DNA of 64,000 nt from an uncultured Collinsella sp. (GTDB lineage: Bacteria; Actinomycetota; Coriobacteriia; Coriobacteriales; Coriobacteriaceae): positions 62,001 through 126,000 of the forward strand of contig CATWQC010000003.1 of assembly GCA_958352845.1 (NCBI GenBank). The letters run 5' to 3'. The notes below the pieces were generated by a model. It was not told where the DNA came from and searched no databases. It worked only from the letters and a program-made list of their open reading frames with translations. Below are positions 49,474-57,003 of the stretch, one piece after another; the first letter of the stretch is position 1, and the number at the start of each line of letters is the position of its first letter. A program made the position numbers and the translations under genes.

Positions 49474-50774
49474 ATGGTGAATTCGGCGAAGTTACGGTCG
49501 CCGCCTGCGGTATCGGTGTCACCTGTTGCGGCTGCCGTCGCCAGCGCGTCGCCGCCGACGCTTTGCAGCAGCTCGGCCACGTTGGCGTCGGGGTTTTGGC
49601 ATAGGATGTCGAGCAGCTCGATAAAGTCACGAATGACTTCACGCGGCGTCAGATGCGTGTCGGCTCCCACGCGACCGAACTCGATCTTGAGGAAGTCCAC
49701 CAAGTCGTTCTCGGTAAGCGTGGGCGTCCAGCCAAAGTAGCCGGCGTGAATTTGCATGAGTTTTTCGATCAGCACCAGCAGCTCCTCGTAGGTGAGTGGC
49801 TGCAGACGGATGATGGGCGCGAGCATGTCCTTAAGGTCCTCGCGCGCAAAGCGACCCTGAGCGAGTCGGCTGCGCAGAGCCTCGTAGGAGAACACGCCGC
49901 GGCGGCGGTCTTCGATGGAGGTTGGCGTGCCGCCCATAATCATGCCCAGGTACTGCGCCTTGCCCTGAAGTGTGTCGTTGTACATGGTCAGGATCTTCTC
50001 GTAGTTGTACTGGCGCGTGATGGCGTTGGGAATCTTATACAGATTCACGAGTTCGTCGATGAGCACCAGCATGCCCTTGTAGCCGCTGCAAACCAAAAAA
50101 CGCGCGATGAGTTTGACGTAGTCGTACCAGTCGTCATCGCTGATGATGGTTGAGGACCCCAGTTCGGCGCGGGCCTCGCTCTTGGTGCGGTATTCGCCGC
50201 GGATCCATTTGGTCACGCGGCTCATGGCTTCTTCGTCGCCCTCGGATACGGCCGTGCGATAGCGGCGGAGCATGCGGGTGAAGTCGAAGCCGTGGACCAT
50301 CTCCTCGAGCGGGGCCAGTTGGGCATTGACGACCGACTCGTCGACGTCGGCGCACGAGGCGACCCAGCGATCCAGAATAAGGTTGAGCGCACCGCCCTCA
50401 GGGCGCGTCTTGGTCGATATGTTGCGGATGAGCTCGCGGTAGGTGGCAAGGCCCTGTCCCTGACCGCCCTGCAGGCGGCGCTCAGGGGAAAGGTCGGCAT
50501 CAGCGACGACGAATCCCTCGCCCATGGCATGCGTTCGGATGGTCTGAAGCAAGAAGCTCTTGCCGGCGCCGTAGCGACCGACTAAGAAGCGGAAGCTCGC
50601 GCCGCCATCGGCGATGAGACTCAAATCGGTGAGCAGGGCGCGAATCTCGACCTCGCGACCCACGGTGATATAGGGAAGGCCGATGCGCGGGACCACGCCG
50701 CCCTTGAGCGAGTTAAGGATAACGGCGGCGACGCGTTTGGGTACACGGGGCGCTGCGGATGCGGTATCACTCAT
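49470..50774 (-). CDS. BrxD-like ATPase (DUF2791, BREX ATP-binding family)
   Basis: A 434-residue P-loop ATPase. Walker A is GRYGAGKS (residues 66-73) and Walker B MLVLIDE (235-241), with an NLYKIPN segment following, and a C-terminal helical region that ends in an acidic/Gly tail. These features match BrxD, the ATP-binding protein of some BREX loci that pairs with the BrxHI helicase. The ATG at 50774 overlaps the TerB-type gene's stop by 8 nt (ATGAGTGA), so translation is coupled. No PglX methylase, PglZ, BrxA/B/C or PglW lies nearby in the window. It probably loads or drives the helicase on DNA. Confidence 0.85.
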   Translation of the reverse strand: MSDTASAAPRVPKRVAAVILNSLKGGVVPRIGLPYITVGREVEIRALLTDLSLIADGGASFRFLVGRYGAGKSFLLQTIRTHAMGEGFVVADADLSPERRLQGGQGQGLATYRELIRNISTKTRPEGGALNLILDRWVASCADVDESVVNAQLAPLEEMVHGFDFTRMLRRYRTAVSEGDEEAMSRVTKWIRGEYRTKSEARAELGSSTIISDDDWYDYVKLIARFLVCSGYKGMLVLIDELVNLYKIPNAITRQYNYEKILTMYNDTLQGKAQYLGMIMGGTPTSIEDRRRGVFSYEALRSRLAQGRFAREDLKDMLAPIIRLQPLTYEELLVLIEKLMQIHAGYFGWTPTLTENDLVDFLKIEFGRVGADTHLTPREVIRDFIELLDILCQNPDANVAELLQSVGGDALATAAATGDTDTAGGDRNFAEFTI

Positions 50775-52527
50775 GGTCTAGGTATCCTCTCACGTCTGCT
50801 TCGTAGTCCTCGATAATCTGCGGCCCTGCCGCGCTAAATTCAATTACGGTGTCGCCCACCAGGTCAAAGAGCGCCTCGTTGATGCTGTCGACGAGCATGT
50901 CCTCGCTCTGCCCCGATTGCACTACCGCCGATTCCGCCTGTACTGCGTTGTGCTCGAGCAGCGCGCGGAGATAGGCGTCTGCGGCAGGCGTGAGTTCGTT
51001 CGTGGCGTCAGCGGGCGCAACAGCTGCGAACGCGGGCGTCGGCGCGAGAAGCGGTGCCACGACACCAAACTGTTCGGTGGATATGGTTGGCTCGTCGGTC
51101 TCGTCCTGCCGAATGGGTGCCGCGACCGCCTCGACAATCGCGTCGGCTACGGGCTCGGCTTCCGGTTGCCCTGAGTCCGCTGCCTCGGCTTCCACGGGTG
51201 CGCCGTCCTCGCGCTCTTCGTCGATTAAAAGTGCTTCGCGCGTTTGCGCAGCGGCGCTCCGAATGTGCCCCAGCTGAGTCAGGTCGATATCGATCTTGAC
51301 GGGCTGGTGTGCGGCGTCCCACGAAAGCCATGCCACAATCTCGTCATCGATAATCTTGGCCATATATTTGGGGACCTTTTCTTCCTTAAGGGGATGGGCG
51401 GGGTCCAGCGCCAGGCGCAGGCGTTGGTCGCAGGCGCGCATCATTTCACCGAGCTTGCTGCTCTTTTGCCTACTACCATGGATACGCATACATTCCCAAA
51501 AGCCGTTTTGGCAACGGTAGATGTGGATGGGATCCAGGCGGTATTCGCAGTCCTCGTGGCGCTCGGGCGCAAAGAATACGGCCGAGGCAAACATGGTGTA
51601 GGGCATGGCCGTCTCCTCCCCAAACAAGCTCGCTACGATGCCGGTCTTTCGGTGCGTGTTATAGTAGCGCGCCATGCGGACATACACGGCGCATGCCACG
51701 TGGCGCAGATCGCGGTGGTGGCTGCGGTCAAGCCGCGAGTTACTTAGGTTGTACGTGGAGAGGGCGTTGATGGCGGCCATGAGTCGCTCCTCGCGCACCT
51801 CATCGGGCGGAAGGGGGAGCGTGGGCTCGGGGGTTTTGCGACGTTTGGGGGTCTGGTCGGACGGTGCCGGTGCCGGTACAAGGTCTCGTGCCGCGCGCCG
51901 CAGCTCGATAAGGGCGTTATCGAACATGACGGTTTTAGAGTCGCGGAGCAGCTTGGGGTCGAGCCCATGGAATACGGCGTAATCCTGCAACCACACGCGT
52001 GCAAACCGATCAATGCCGGGCTCGAAGGCGCGATAGACATCCCAAAAGGCCTTGATCTTGTTAAAACCGTCGAGTGGGTCATCTACGCCAATGCCGCAAA
52101 TCAGCTCATAGAGATACAGAAAGGCAAAGGACGTAGACGTTTCCTCGACGGTTCCGCGGCGCACTTGGGCACGCCAGGTAAAGTAGCCGCGCAGCTGCCG
52201 GTCGCTCATGGCGTTGTAGGTGGGAAAGTACGACTTAAAGGTGCCGTTGTAGGGACAGTCGTCCTCAAAGTCGGCCATCAGCAGGCCCTGGCGGTAAAAA
52301 AGCTCGGCTTCCGAAAGCCAGCGGCCCGCACCGCCCTTGGGGTCATCCTGCCAGCGCGATATCTCGCGCATTTTACGGTACTGGTCGGGGAGGAAATTCT
52401 GCATCTGTCGGCCGGTTTTGAGAATCGGCTCGTCTGCGTAGACTTCATGTGAGAAGCGGGCAGACTGATGGGTCCGGGCCTCGGCCATAATGCGCTCGAT
52501 GAGCATCTTGATGTCCTGGTCGGCCAC
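50767..52527 (-). CDS. TerB-N / TerB-C domain protein
   Basis: A 586-residue protein. The TerB-N region spans about residues 50-250 (LSEAELFYRQGLL, NAMSDRQLRGYFTWRAQVRRG, SFAFLYLYELICGIGVDDPLDGFNKIKAFWDVY). The middle (about 255-400) is a helical segment with AVFFAPERHEDCEYRLDPIHIYRC. The last third includes a low-complexity Glu/Ala/Pro linker and a TerB-C region ending in NEALFDLVGDTVIEF and IIEDYEADVRGYL. The GTG at 52527 has AGGAGAGGAG upstream. TerB-N/C proteins belong to proposed Ter-linked DNA-processing systems. First gene of the three-gene set; no metallothionein-like terC, terD or terZ is nearby. Confidence 0.83.
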   Translation of the reverse strand: MADQDIKMLIERIMAEARTHQSARFSHEVYADEPILKTGRQMQNFLPDQYRKMREISRWQDDPKGGAGRWLSEAELFYRQGLLMADFEDDCPYNGTFKSYFPTYNAMSDRQLRGYFTWRAQVRRGTVEETSTSFAFLYLYELICGIGVDDPLDGFNKIKAFWDVYRAFEPGIDRFARVWLQDYAVFHGLDPKLLRDSKTVMFDNALIELRRAARDLVPAPAPSDQTPKRRKTPEPTLPLPPDEVREERLMAAINALSTYNLSNSRLDRSHHRDLRHVACAVYVRMARYYNTHRKTGIVASLFGEETAMPYTMFASAVFFAPERHEDCEYRLDPIHIYRCQNGFWECMRIHGSRQKSSKLGEMMRACDQRLRLALDPAHPLKEEKVPKYMAKIIDDEIVAWLSWDAAHQPVKIDIDLTQLGHIRSAAAQTREALLIDEEREDGAPVEAEAADSGQPEAEPVADAIVEAVAAPIRQDETDEPTISTEQFGVVAPLLAPTPAFAAVAPADATNELTPAADAYLRALLEHNAVQAESAVVQSGQSEDMLVDSINEALFDLVGDTVIEFSAAGPQIIEDYEADVRGYLDHE

Positions 52528-52615
52528 CGCTTCTCCTCTCCTAACGCAGCTACGGTGACCTCATATCATAGCACAGCATCAAACAGGTGTTCGAGATACC
52601 GCTGCGTTGATAGAT

Positions 52616-53332
52616 TTAGAACAGGAGGGCGTAGATGACGGCGATGACGACGGAGGGGAGCATATTGGCCGTGCGGAAGGTCTGAGGACGGATGAGGTTG
52701 ACGCCGACGCAGAAGATGAGCATGGAGCCTACGAGCGAAAGGCTGTTGAGGGCTGCTGTGGTCATGATGGGGGAGAGCGCGCCGGCAAACAACGTGATCG
52801 TCCCCTGGAACACGGCTACGGGCAGGGCCGAGAAGATGCAGCCGCGTCCGAGCGACGCCGTCATGGTGCAGACGATGATGCAGTCCAGTGCGCCCTTGAG
52901 GGCAAGCGTTGACCAGTCGCCGAGCAGGCCGTCCTGGATCGATCCCACAATTGCCATGGCGCCGATACACACGGTGAGTGAAGTCGAGACAAAAGCGTTG
53001 GTGAACTCGTTATCGCCCTCACTGCCGGTCTTGCGCTTGAGCCATTCGCCAAGGTTCTCGATGGCGGCTTCCAAGTTGACGGCCTCGCCGATGAGCGAAC
53101 CGAGCGCAAATGAGACGATGAGCATGGTGGTGCCGGTGGTCGCTAGCGCCTTCCCATCGATAAGGAGCATCTTTTGCATGGTGCCGCCAAGGCCGATAAA
53201 CAGGACGCACAGCCCCGATGCTTTCATGAGCGTGTCTTGGATGCGCGGTGTAATGAAGCGGCCGCCCGCTAATCCCAAAAGACCGCCCGCAACTAAAAGC
53301 ACAACGTTGATGATTGTTCCCAAGCCCGGCAT
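52616..53332 (-). CDS. DUF554 membrane protein
   Basis: A 238-residue integral membrane protein with about 7-8 hydrophobic helices: PGLGTIINVVLLVAGGLLGLAGGRFI, KASGLCVLFIGLGGTMQ, TMLIVSFALGSLIGEAVNLE, LTVCIGAMAIVGSIQDGLLGD and a C-terminal LPSVVIAVIYALLF. These match the DUF554 (YqgA/YdfK) family of unknown function. The ATG at 53332 follows CAGGAGGG. It lies 88 nt upstream of the TerB-type gene in the same direction and could share its transcript, though nothing links their functions. Confidence 0.88.
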   Translation of the reverse strand: MPGLGTIINVVLLVAGGLLGLAGGRFITPRIQDTLMKASGLCVLFIGLGGTMQKMLLIDGKALATTGTTMLIVSFALGSLIGEAVNLEAAIENLGEWLKRKTGSEGDNEFTNAFVSTSLTVCIGAMAIVGSIQDGLLGDWSTLALKGALDCIIVCTMTASLGRGCIFSALPVAVFQGTITLFAGALSPIMTTAALNSLSLVGSMLIFCVGVNLIRPQTFRTANMLPSVVIAVIYALLF

Positions 53333-53450
53333 GAGCCCTCCTGTATTGATGCCAACGTGGCAATCGTAGCAGAACGAAATGCGAGGCACATCGCGACTCA
53401 TCTAATACGTTATATAAGTGGTGTTAGGAATGATGCGCAGCATTTAAGCC

Positions 53451-54881
53451 TCAGGTGGTTGTCGGGACATAGGGATAGTATTCAAAGCGCAGTGTCATAA
53501 GCCGCTGCGGGAATTCAATAGCCGCGGCGATGATATTGGCATCGCGGGCACGATCAAACCCTACGAGTTCGATCTGATACGAGACGTCTTGCATAATGTC
53601 CAGACGTCGCCAGGCTAGGAGTGTGTCGCCATCGAATTCCAAGGTCTTGCCTCCGTCTGGGGCAACGGCGTATAGACGCAGTTTAGCGGTGGTTACAGGG
53701 TCGACAACCGTGACCTTTTTAATTTCGTTTCGAGTATTCTTGGCGCCCAACAAGGTGAGCAGTGTTGGGGCCACGACCTCGCCCGATGGCAAAAAGACGA
53801 CTTCGATGGATTCGGGAAATGCGATGATGGCCGACTTGCGGACGGGCTGATTGGCGGCGGCAACTTCGATGTTCGCAGCGTCGATGACCTCTGTGTGGTC
53901 GAGCGCGGCAAGCACGCAGCAGTTACCCTCATCAATTTCTTGAGGATCAGCAAGCCCCAGACTGTCCGCGAGCTCGGGGTCGTTTGGAACGGCAGCGGGC
54001 TCATTCGATGCTTCGAAAGAAGCTGGGACGCTGTTTGTCGGCGACGGCGTGTCGCCCGCACCTGCTTCTTTGTCCGCGCTCTCTTCTTGTATGGTTGCAT
54101 TGATGGGTTCGTCGTTTGAGGGGAGCGTCTTGGCGTCAAGCGCGGAGGGGAGAATTCCGATGGCTCCTGATCCGTTCCACTCCATTTCGAGAAGCGCCGG
54201 GTCGGCAAGAATGCGTTGCCTGCTTTGCGCGTGGGCATCGATTTCAATAGGGCCTGCCTCTATCCCTCGTGTAAGGCTGAGTGATCCGGCTGGCTTCTCG
54301 AAATGAGCGTCTGTGTCTTTGGTGCTGACGGCGTAGAACAGCAGGGACGCTTCTCCCGCCGCGATGGCATCGGTACCGGCTTTGGTCAGCCGCAACGATG
54401 CCGTGAATGAGAGGGTGGGCTGCGCATCATCTGCATTCGCGGCGGCGCAGCCCAGACATATACCGCCTCCTTTCTCAAAAAACGTACCGTCGAAGGCGAC
54501 CTTCGCTCCGTTCGCCGAGTCATCGACCGAAGCGATGTCGATGCGCAGCTCTAAATTGCATGGATCGCCATCCGCATCGAGCACAACCGAGCGCCACGTG
54601 CAGACGGTGCACCCCGCCTGGGAGCCGTTTGCCTTGTTCGAACGCTTGATATCCACGACTATCGAGCCGTCCGTATCACGACGAAGGCATCCCGAGGTTG
54701 AGACCGCGGCCTGTGCGATCGAAAAACGCTCGCACGCAATGGTACTCGACGGATTTGGAGCGGAACTTAGGGCTGCTGGTAAGGAGTCTGCCATGACGGG
54801 AGTCGCCCAAGCGGCGACAGGCGTTCCGGTTGCGAGCGCGCCGCAAAGTGCGACGACGGACAAAAGGTTCTTCGATGCCAT
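53451..54881 (-). CDS. Large secreted protein of unknown function
   Basis: A 476-residue exported protein. Residues 1-30 are a signal peptide (LLSVVALCGALATGTPVAAWA, cleavage near ATPVMA). The mature part has a Cys-rich first third (AGCTVCTWRS, GGGICLGCAAAN), mostly beta strand by composition, a Pro/Ser/Glu-rich linker around residues 265-320, and a second beta-rich region with SAIIAFPESIEVVFLPSGEV. No sorting signal or known domain was recognised. It is the last gene of a leftward five-gene operon, 18 nt after an LAQTG protein, and may be a partner surface or extracellular component. Start ATG 54881; the ribosome site is GGAGACC. Confidence 0.75.
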   Translation of the reverse strand: MASKNLLSVVALCGALATGTPVAAWATPVMADSLPAALSSAPNPSSTIACERFSIAQAAVSTSGCLRRDTDGSIVVDIKRSNKANGSQAGCTVCTWRSVVLDADGDPCNLELRIDIASVDDSANGAKVAFDGTFFEKGGGICLGCAAANADDAQPTLSFTASLRLTKAGTDAIAAGEASLLFYAVSTKDTDAHFEKPAGSLSLTRGIEAGPIEIDAHAQSRQRILADPALLEMEWNGSGAIGILPSALDAKTLPSNDEPINATIQEESADKEAGAGDTPSPTNSVPASFEASNEPAAVPNDPELADSLGLADPQEIDEGNCCVLAALDHTEVIDAANIEVAAANQPVRKSAIIAFPESIEVVFLPSGEVVAPTLLTLLGAKNTRNEIKKVTVVDPVTTAKLRLYAVAPDGGKTLEFDGDTLLAWRRLDIMQDVSYQIELVGFDRARDANIIAAAIEFPQRLMTLRFEYYPYVPTTT

Positions 54882-54899
54882 GGGGTCTCCTTAGCTAAT

Positions 54900-55211
54900 T
54901 TAGTGCGGCCTGTCCGTGTTTTGTTTCTGGCTGCGTTTGATGTGCAGACCGAGGCCGGCGGTTCCCGCGCCTGCTGCTGTGGCGCCTGCTGCCAAGAGCC
55001 AACGTCCATCGCCTGTCTGCGCCAACGGTTCTTCGCGGTCGCCGCGGTCGAGCTCCGAGAGGTCGACCGTCACTTGTGTGGCGGCCTGCGCCTGTTCTTG
55101 CTGGGCAAAGGCCATGGCTGGCCCAAACGCTAGGATGCTGACGGCGGCGGCCAGGGCGACGGCCTTATGCCGTGTGCACACCGGGCTCGACCGTCCAGGT
55201 GATCGTTGCAA
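54900..55211 (-). CDS. Small LAQTG-type wall-anchored protein
   Basis: About 93-103 residues. A signal peptide (KAVALAAAVSILAFGPAMAFAQQ) is followed by a short mature stretch (TQVTVDLSELDRGDREEP), then LAQTGD, a hydrophobic helix (WLLAAGATAAGAGTAGLGL) and a basic tail (HIKRSQKQ), i.e. a sortase signal of the LAxTG type. Nearly all of the mature protein is signal and anchor, so it may be a cap or tether. The frame opens at a TTG (55211), but the GTG at 55181 gives a more normal signal peptide length; the choice is uncertain. It overlaps the end of the upstream gene. Confidence 0.75.
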   Translation of the reverse strand: MQRSPGRSSPVCTRHKAVALAAAVSILAFGPAMAFAQQEQAQAATQVTVDLSELDRGDREEPLAQTGDGRWLLAAGATAAGAGTAGLGLHIKRSQKQNTDRPH

Positions 55212-55764
55212 CCTGATCGCCTTCGCCGGTTACGTGGAAGATGTCGCGCGTGACGCGGGCGACGTTTCCGCTTGTCTTGAGCTTAATTTTGTCTGTGCCG
55301 CCGGCAATGCCCTGGTAGCCCATGTCGAAGGCTGCATTCTTGGAAAGATCGAGGCCCGTCCCCTGCATTGCGGCGCTGGCGTTCTGGAGTGCGCCGTCGG
55401 GGCCGACCTTAAAGTCGATGGAGTTCTGCGCGGTTCCGGCCTTGGCGTCGGCAGCAATGGTCCAGGTGTTCATGGCGTCGATCTTCATGTTGGTGACATG
55501 GATGCCGTAGGCCGAATGATTGTCGATGGTGGTCGCGTCTTCTGAGGGGCCCTGAAGCGTGCCGTCGGCCTTGGCGACGAAGGGAATAACCGTCGGAACT
55601 TTGAACTCAACGTTGTCGATCTCGGTCCTGACCATTACTTTCGTGGTTCCAACGCGCCCGGCCGCCATAGCTGGCGTCGGGGCAGCGCCCATTGCGAGCG
55701 CGAGCGCGAGCCCTGCGCCCACGACGAGCGCTCTGGCTCCGTTCATGTTCCTGGTGATGTCCAT
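55165..55764 (-). CDS. Secreted protein, likely surface/pilus-type component
   Basis: A 199-residue exported protein: signal peptide (GARALVVGAGLALALAMGAAPTPAMAA), then a beta-rich domain with VEFKVPTVIPFVAKADGTLQGPS, TIDNHSAYGIHVTNMKIDAMNTWTI and a C-terminal VARVTRDIFHVTGEGDQVATITWTVEPG. This resembles small secreted proteins found beside LPXTG surface operons in Coriobacteriia, but I do not assign a named family. The ATG at 55764 has GAAAGGAACG upstream. It is third in the operon, after a membrane-anchored protein and before the LAQTG protein, whose start overlaps its end. Confidence 0.72.
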   Translation of the reverse strand: MDITRNMNGARALVVGAGLALALAMGAAPTPAMAAGRVGTTKVMVRTEIDNVEFKVPTVIPFVAKADGTLQGPSEDATTIDNHSAYGIHVTNMKIDAMNTWTIAADAKAGTAQNSIDFKVGPDGALQNASAAMQGTGLDLSKNAAFDMGYQGIAGGTDKIKLKTSGNVARVTRDIFHVTGEGDQVATITWTVEPGVHTA

Positions 55765-55854
55765 GGTCGTTCCTTTCTATTCGCCGCGGGCCGTCCCCGC
55801 GATGATTGGACGGATGCTGGTGAATTGCGTGCGGTGCCGCGTCGGCCGGAAAAG

Positions 55855-56364
55855 CTAGTTCTCGGCTTGCTCAACCCGCACCTTGACACGTGTCGGATTG
55901 CCGTGGCTGTCGAGGGTCTTGGCATCGAGTGCCTGGATCTCGATGTACGCCTCGCCTTCTTTGATGTCGCCGGCGGGGCACGTCTCGATTGTCTTGCCGG
56001 TCTCGACCACACCGGATTCGTACATGGTCTCGTCGTTTTGGATGACGCGGAATCGCTGGGGAAATTTATTGTCTTGGACGTTTTGCACGTTGACGCGCAG
56101 CTTGCCGTCCTCCTGCAGCTGAGCGACCGGCGCGACCGAAATCGTCATCATGTTGTCGCGGACGATAGCGTCGAGCTCATCTTGGATTTCCTGACGCGTT
56201 TTGCCCTCGGCCGTCGTAACCGAAGCGCCCGCCTCGGGTACGGGCTGCGACTGCCAAGCGTATAGTCCTACGGCGACAAGGGCGCAGACGATGGCCAAAC
56301 AGGCAACGATGAGCTTCTTGCGATGCCCCAGGCCTGCAAAGTGGGGTGGCTTCTTCGCGCTCAT
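55855..56364 (-). CDS. Membrane-anchored extracellular protein
   Basis: A 169-residue protein with a basic N terminus (SAKKPPHFAGLGHRKK), one membrane segment (LIVACLAIVCALVAVGLYAW, about residues 18-37) and an outside domain: a helix (TRQEIQDELDAIVRDNMMTI) then a beta domain (KLRVNVQNVQDNKFPQRFRVIQN, ALDAKTLDSHGNPTRVKVRVEQ). No family is assigned. Its start overlaps the stop of the upstream 98-residue gene by 4 nt. The topology (anchor then outward domain) suits a tether or chaperone for the secreted proteins that follow. Confidence 0.72.
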   Translation of the reverse strand: MSAKKPPHFAGLGHRKKLIVACLAIVCALVAVGLYAWQSQPVPEAGASVTTAEGKTRQEIQDELDAIVRDNMMTISVAPVAQLQEDGKLRVNVQNVQDNKFPQRFRVIQNDETMYESGVVETGKTIETCPAGDIKEGEAYIEIQALDAKTLDSHGNPTRVKVRVEQAEN

Positions 56365-56657
56365 GCGGCATCCTTGGCGGTATAGATGCGCGCAAAGGTG
56401 GACGGGTCCGCTCCAAAGAGCATGTGAAGCATCAGACGGCGCGAGTAGACGAGCTCGTCGAAGTCGGGAGGGAGCTCGATGTCGTGGATATGCGCGATGT
56501 GGTGGGCGAGCGCCGAGAACGACTCGGGGTCGCAGATCACATCGGTGGTAACGTGGTAGACCGTCGTATCGGGGAATGCCTCTTCGTCGAAAGGCAGGAG
56601 ATGGGGATCGTCGTCGACTTCGATGGCGATGCCGTACTGGGGCCAGTAATATGCCAT
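56361..56657 (-). CDS. Small cytosolic protein of unknown function
   Basis: A 98-residue protein with GGAGG 5 nt before the ATG at 56657, first gene of the leftward operon. It opens MAYYWPQYGIAIEVDDDPHL and is acidic, with several His (ALAHHIAHIHDIELP). The N-terminal YYWPQYGIAIEVDDD stretch resembles the core strand of short-patch-repair-type nuclease domains found in other Coriobacteriia proteins, but the rest of that domain is missing, so it may be a remnant or an unrelated small protein. Coupled by a 4-nt overlap to the membrane-anchored gene. Confidence 0.55.
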   Translation of the reverse strand: MAYYWPQYGIAIEVDDDPHLLPFDEEAFPDTTVYHVTTDVICDPESFSALAHHIAHIHDIELPPDFDELVYSRRLMLHMLFGADPSTFARIYTAKDAA

Positions 56658-57003
56658 GGGAACCTCCCTGCTTCTGGGGCCAAAACTTCTATCGGTTTTG
56701 GCTGTCGACGCCGACCGTATCAGCCGCTACTTGACCAATTTCTGACCAAATGCTTGACGGATTGGCGTCTCCGCAGGTAAAAGGCGGCAAAAAATACTCC
56801 AACTTTTTTCGAGCGACAATCGCGCGGTCGGCAACGGCGGGGCCATATGTGTCAAAAGCATCGTCTGCCGAGGAAGCCTTGCCGTTCGCCGAATTGCACG
56901 AACGTAAAAATCGCCAATTATGGAGACGGTCTCGAACACGTCGACGAAACGATGCGGTAACATCTCCCTGCAAACACTGTAGTTAGCTAAAGGAGGAGTT
57001 CGC
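56658..57003. other. Divergent intergenic region
   Basis: About 345 bases between the leftward secreted-protein operon and the rightward lactate dehydrogenase gene. It has TGACCAA twice (about 56733 and 56745) and an AT-rich stretch near 56785 (AAAAAATACTCC). No coding frame, RNA gene or confident promoter is seen. Confidence 0.4.
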
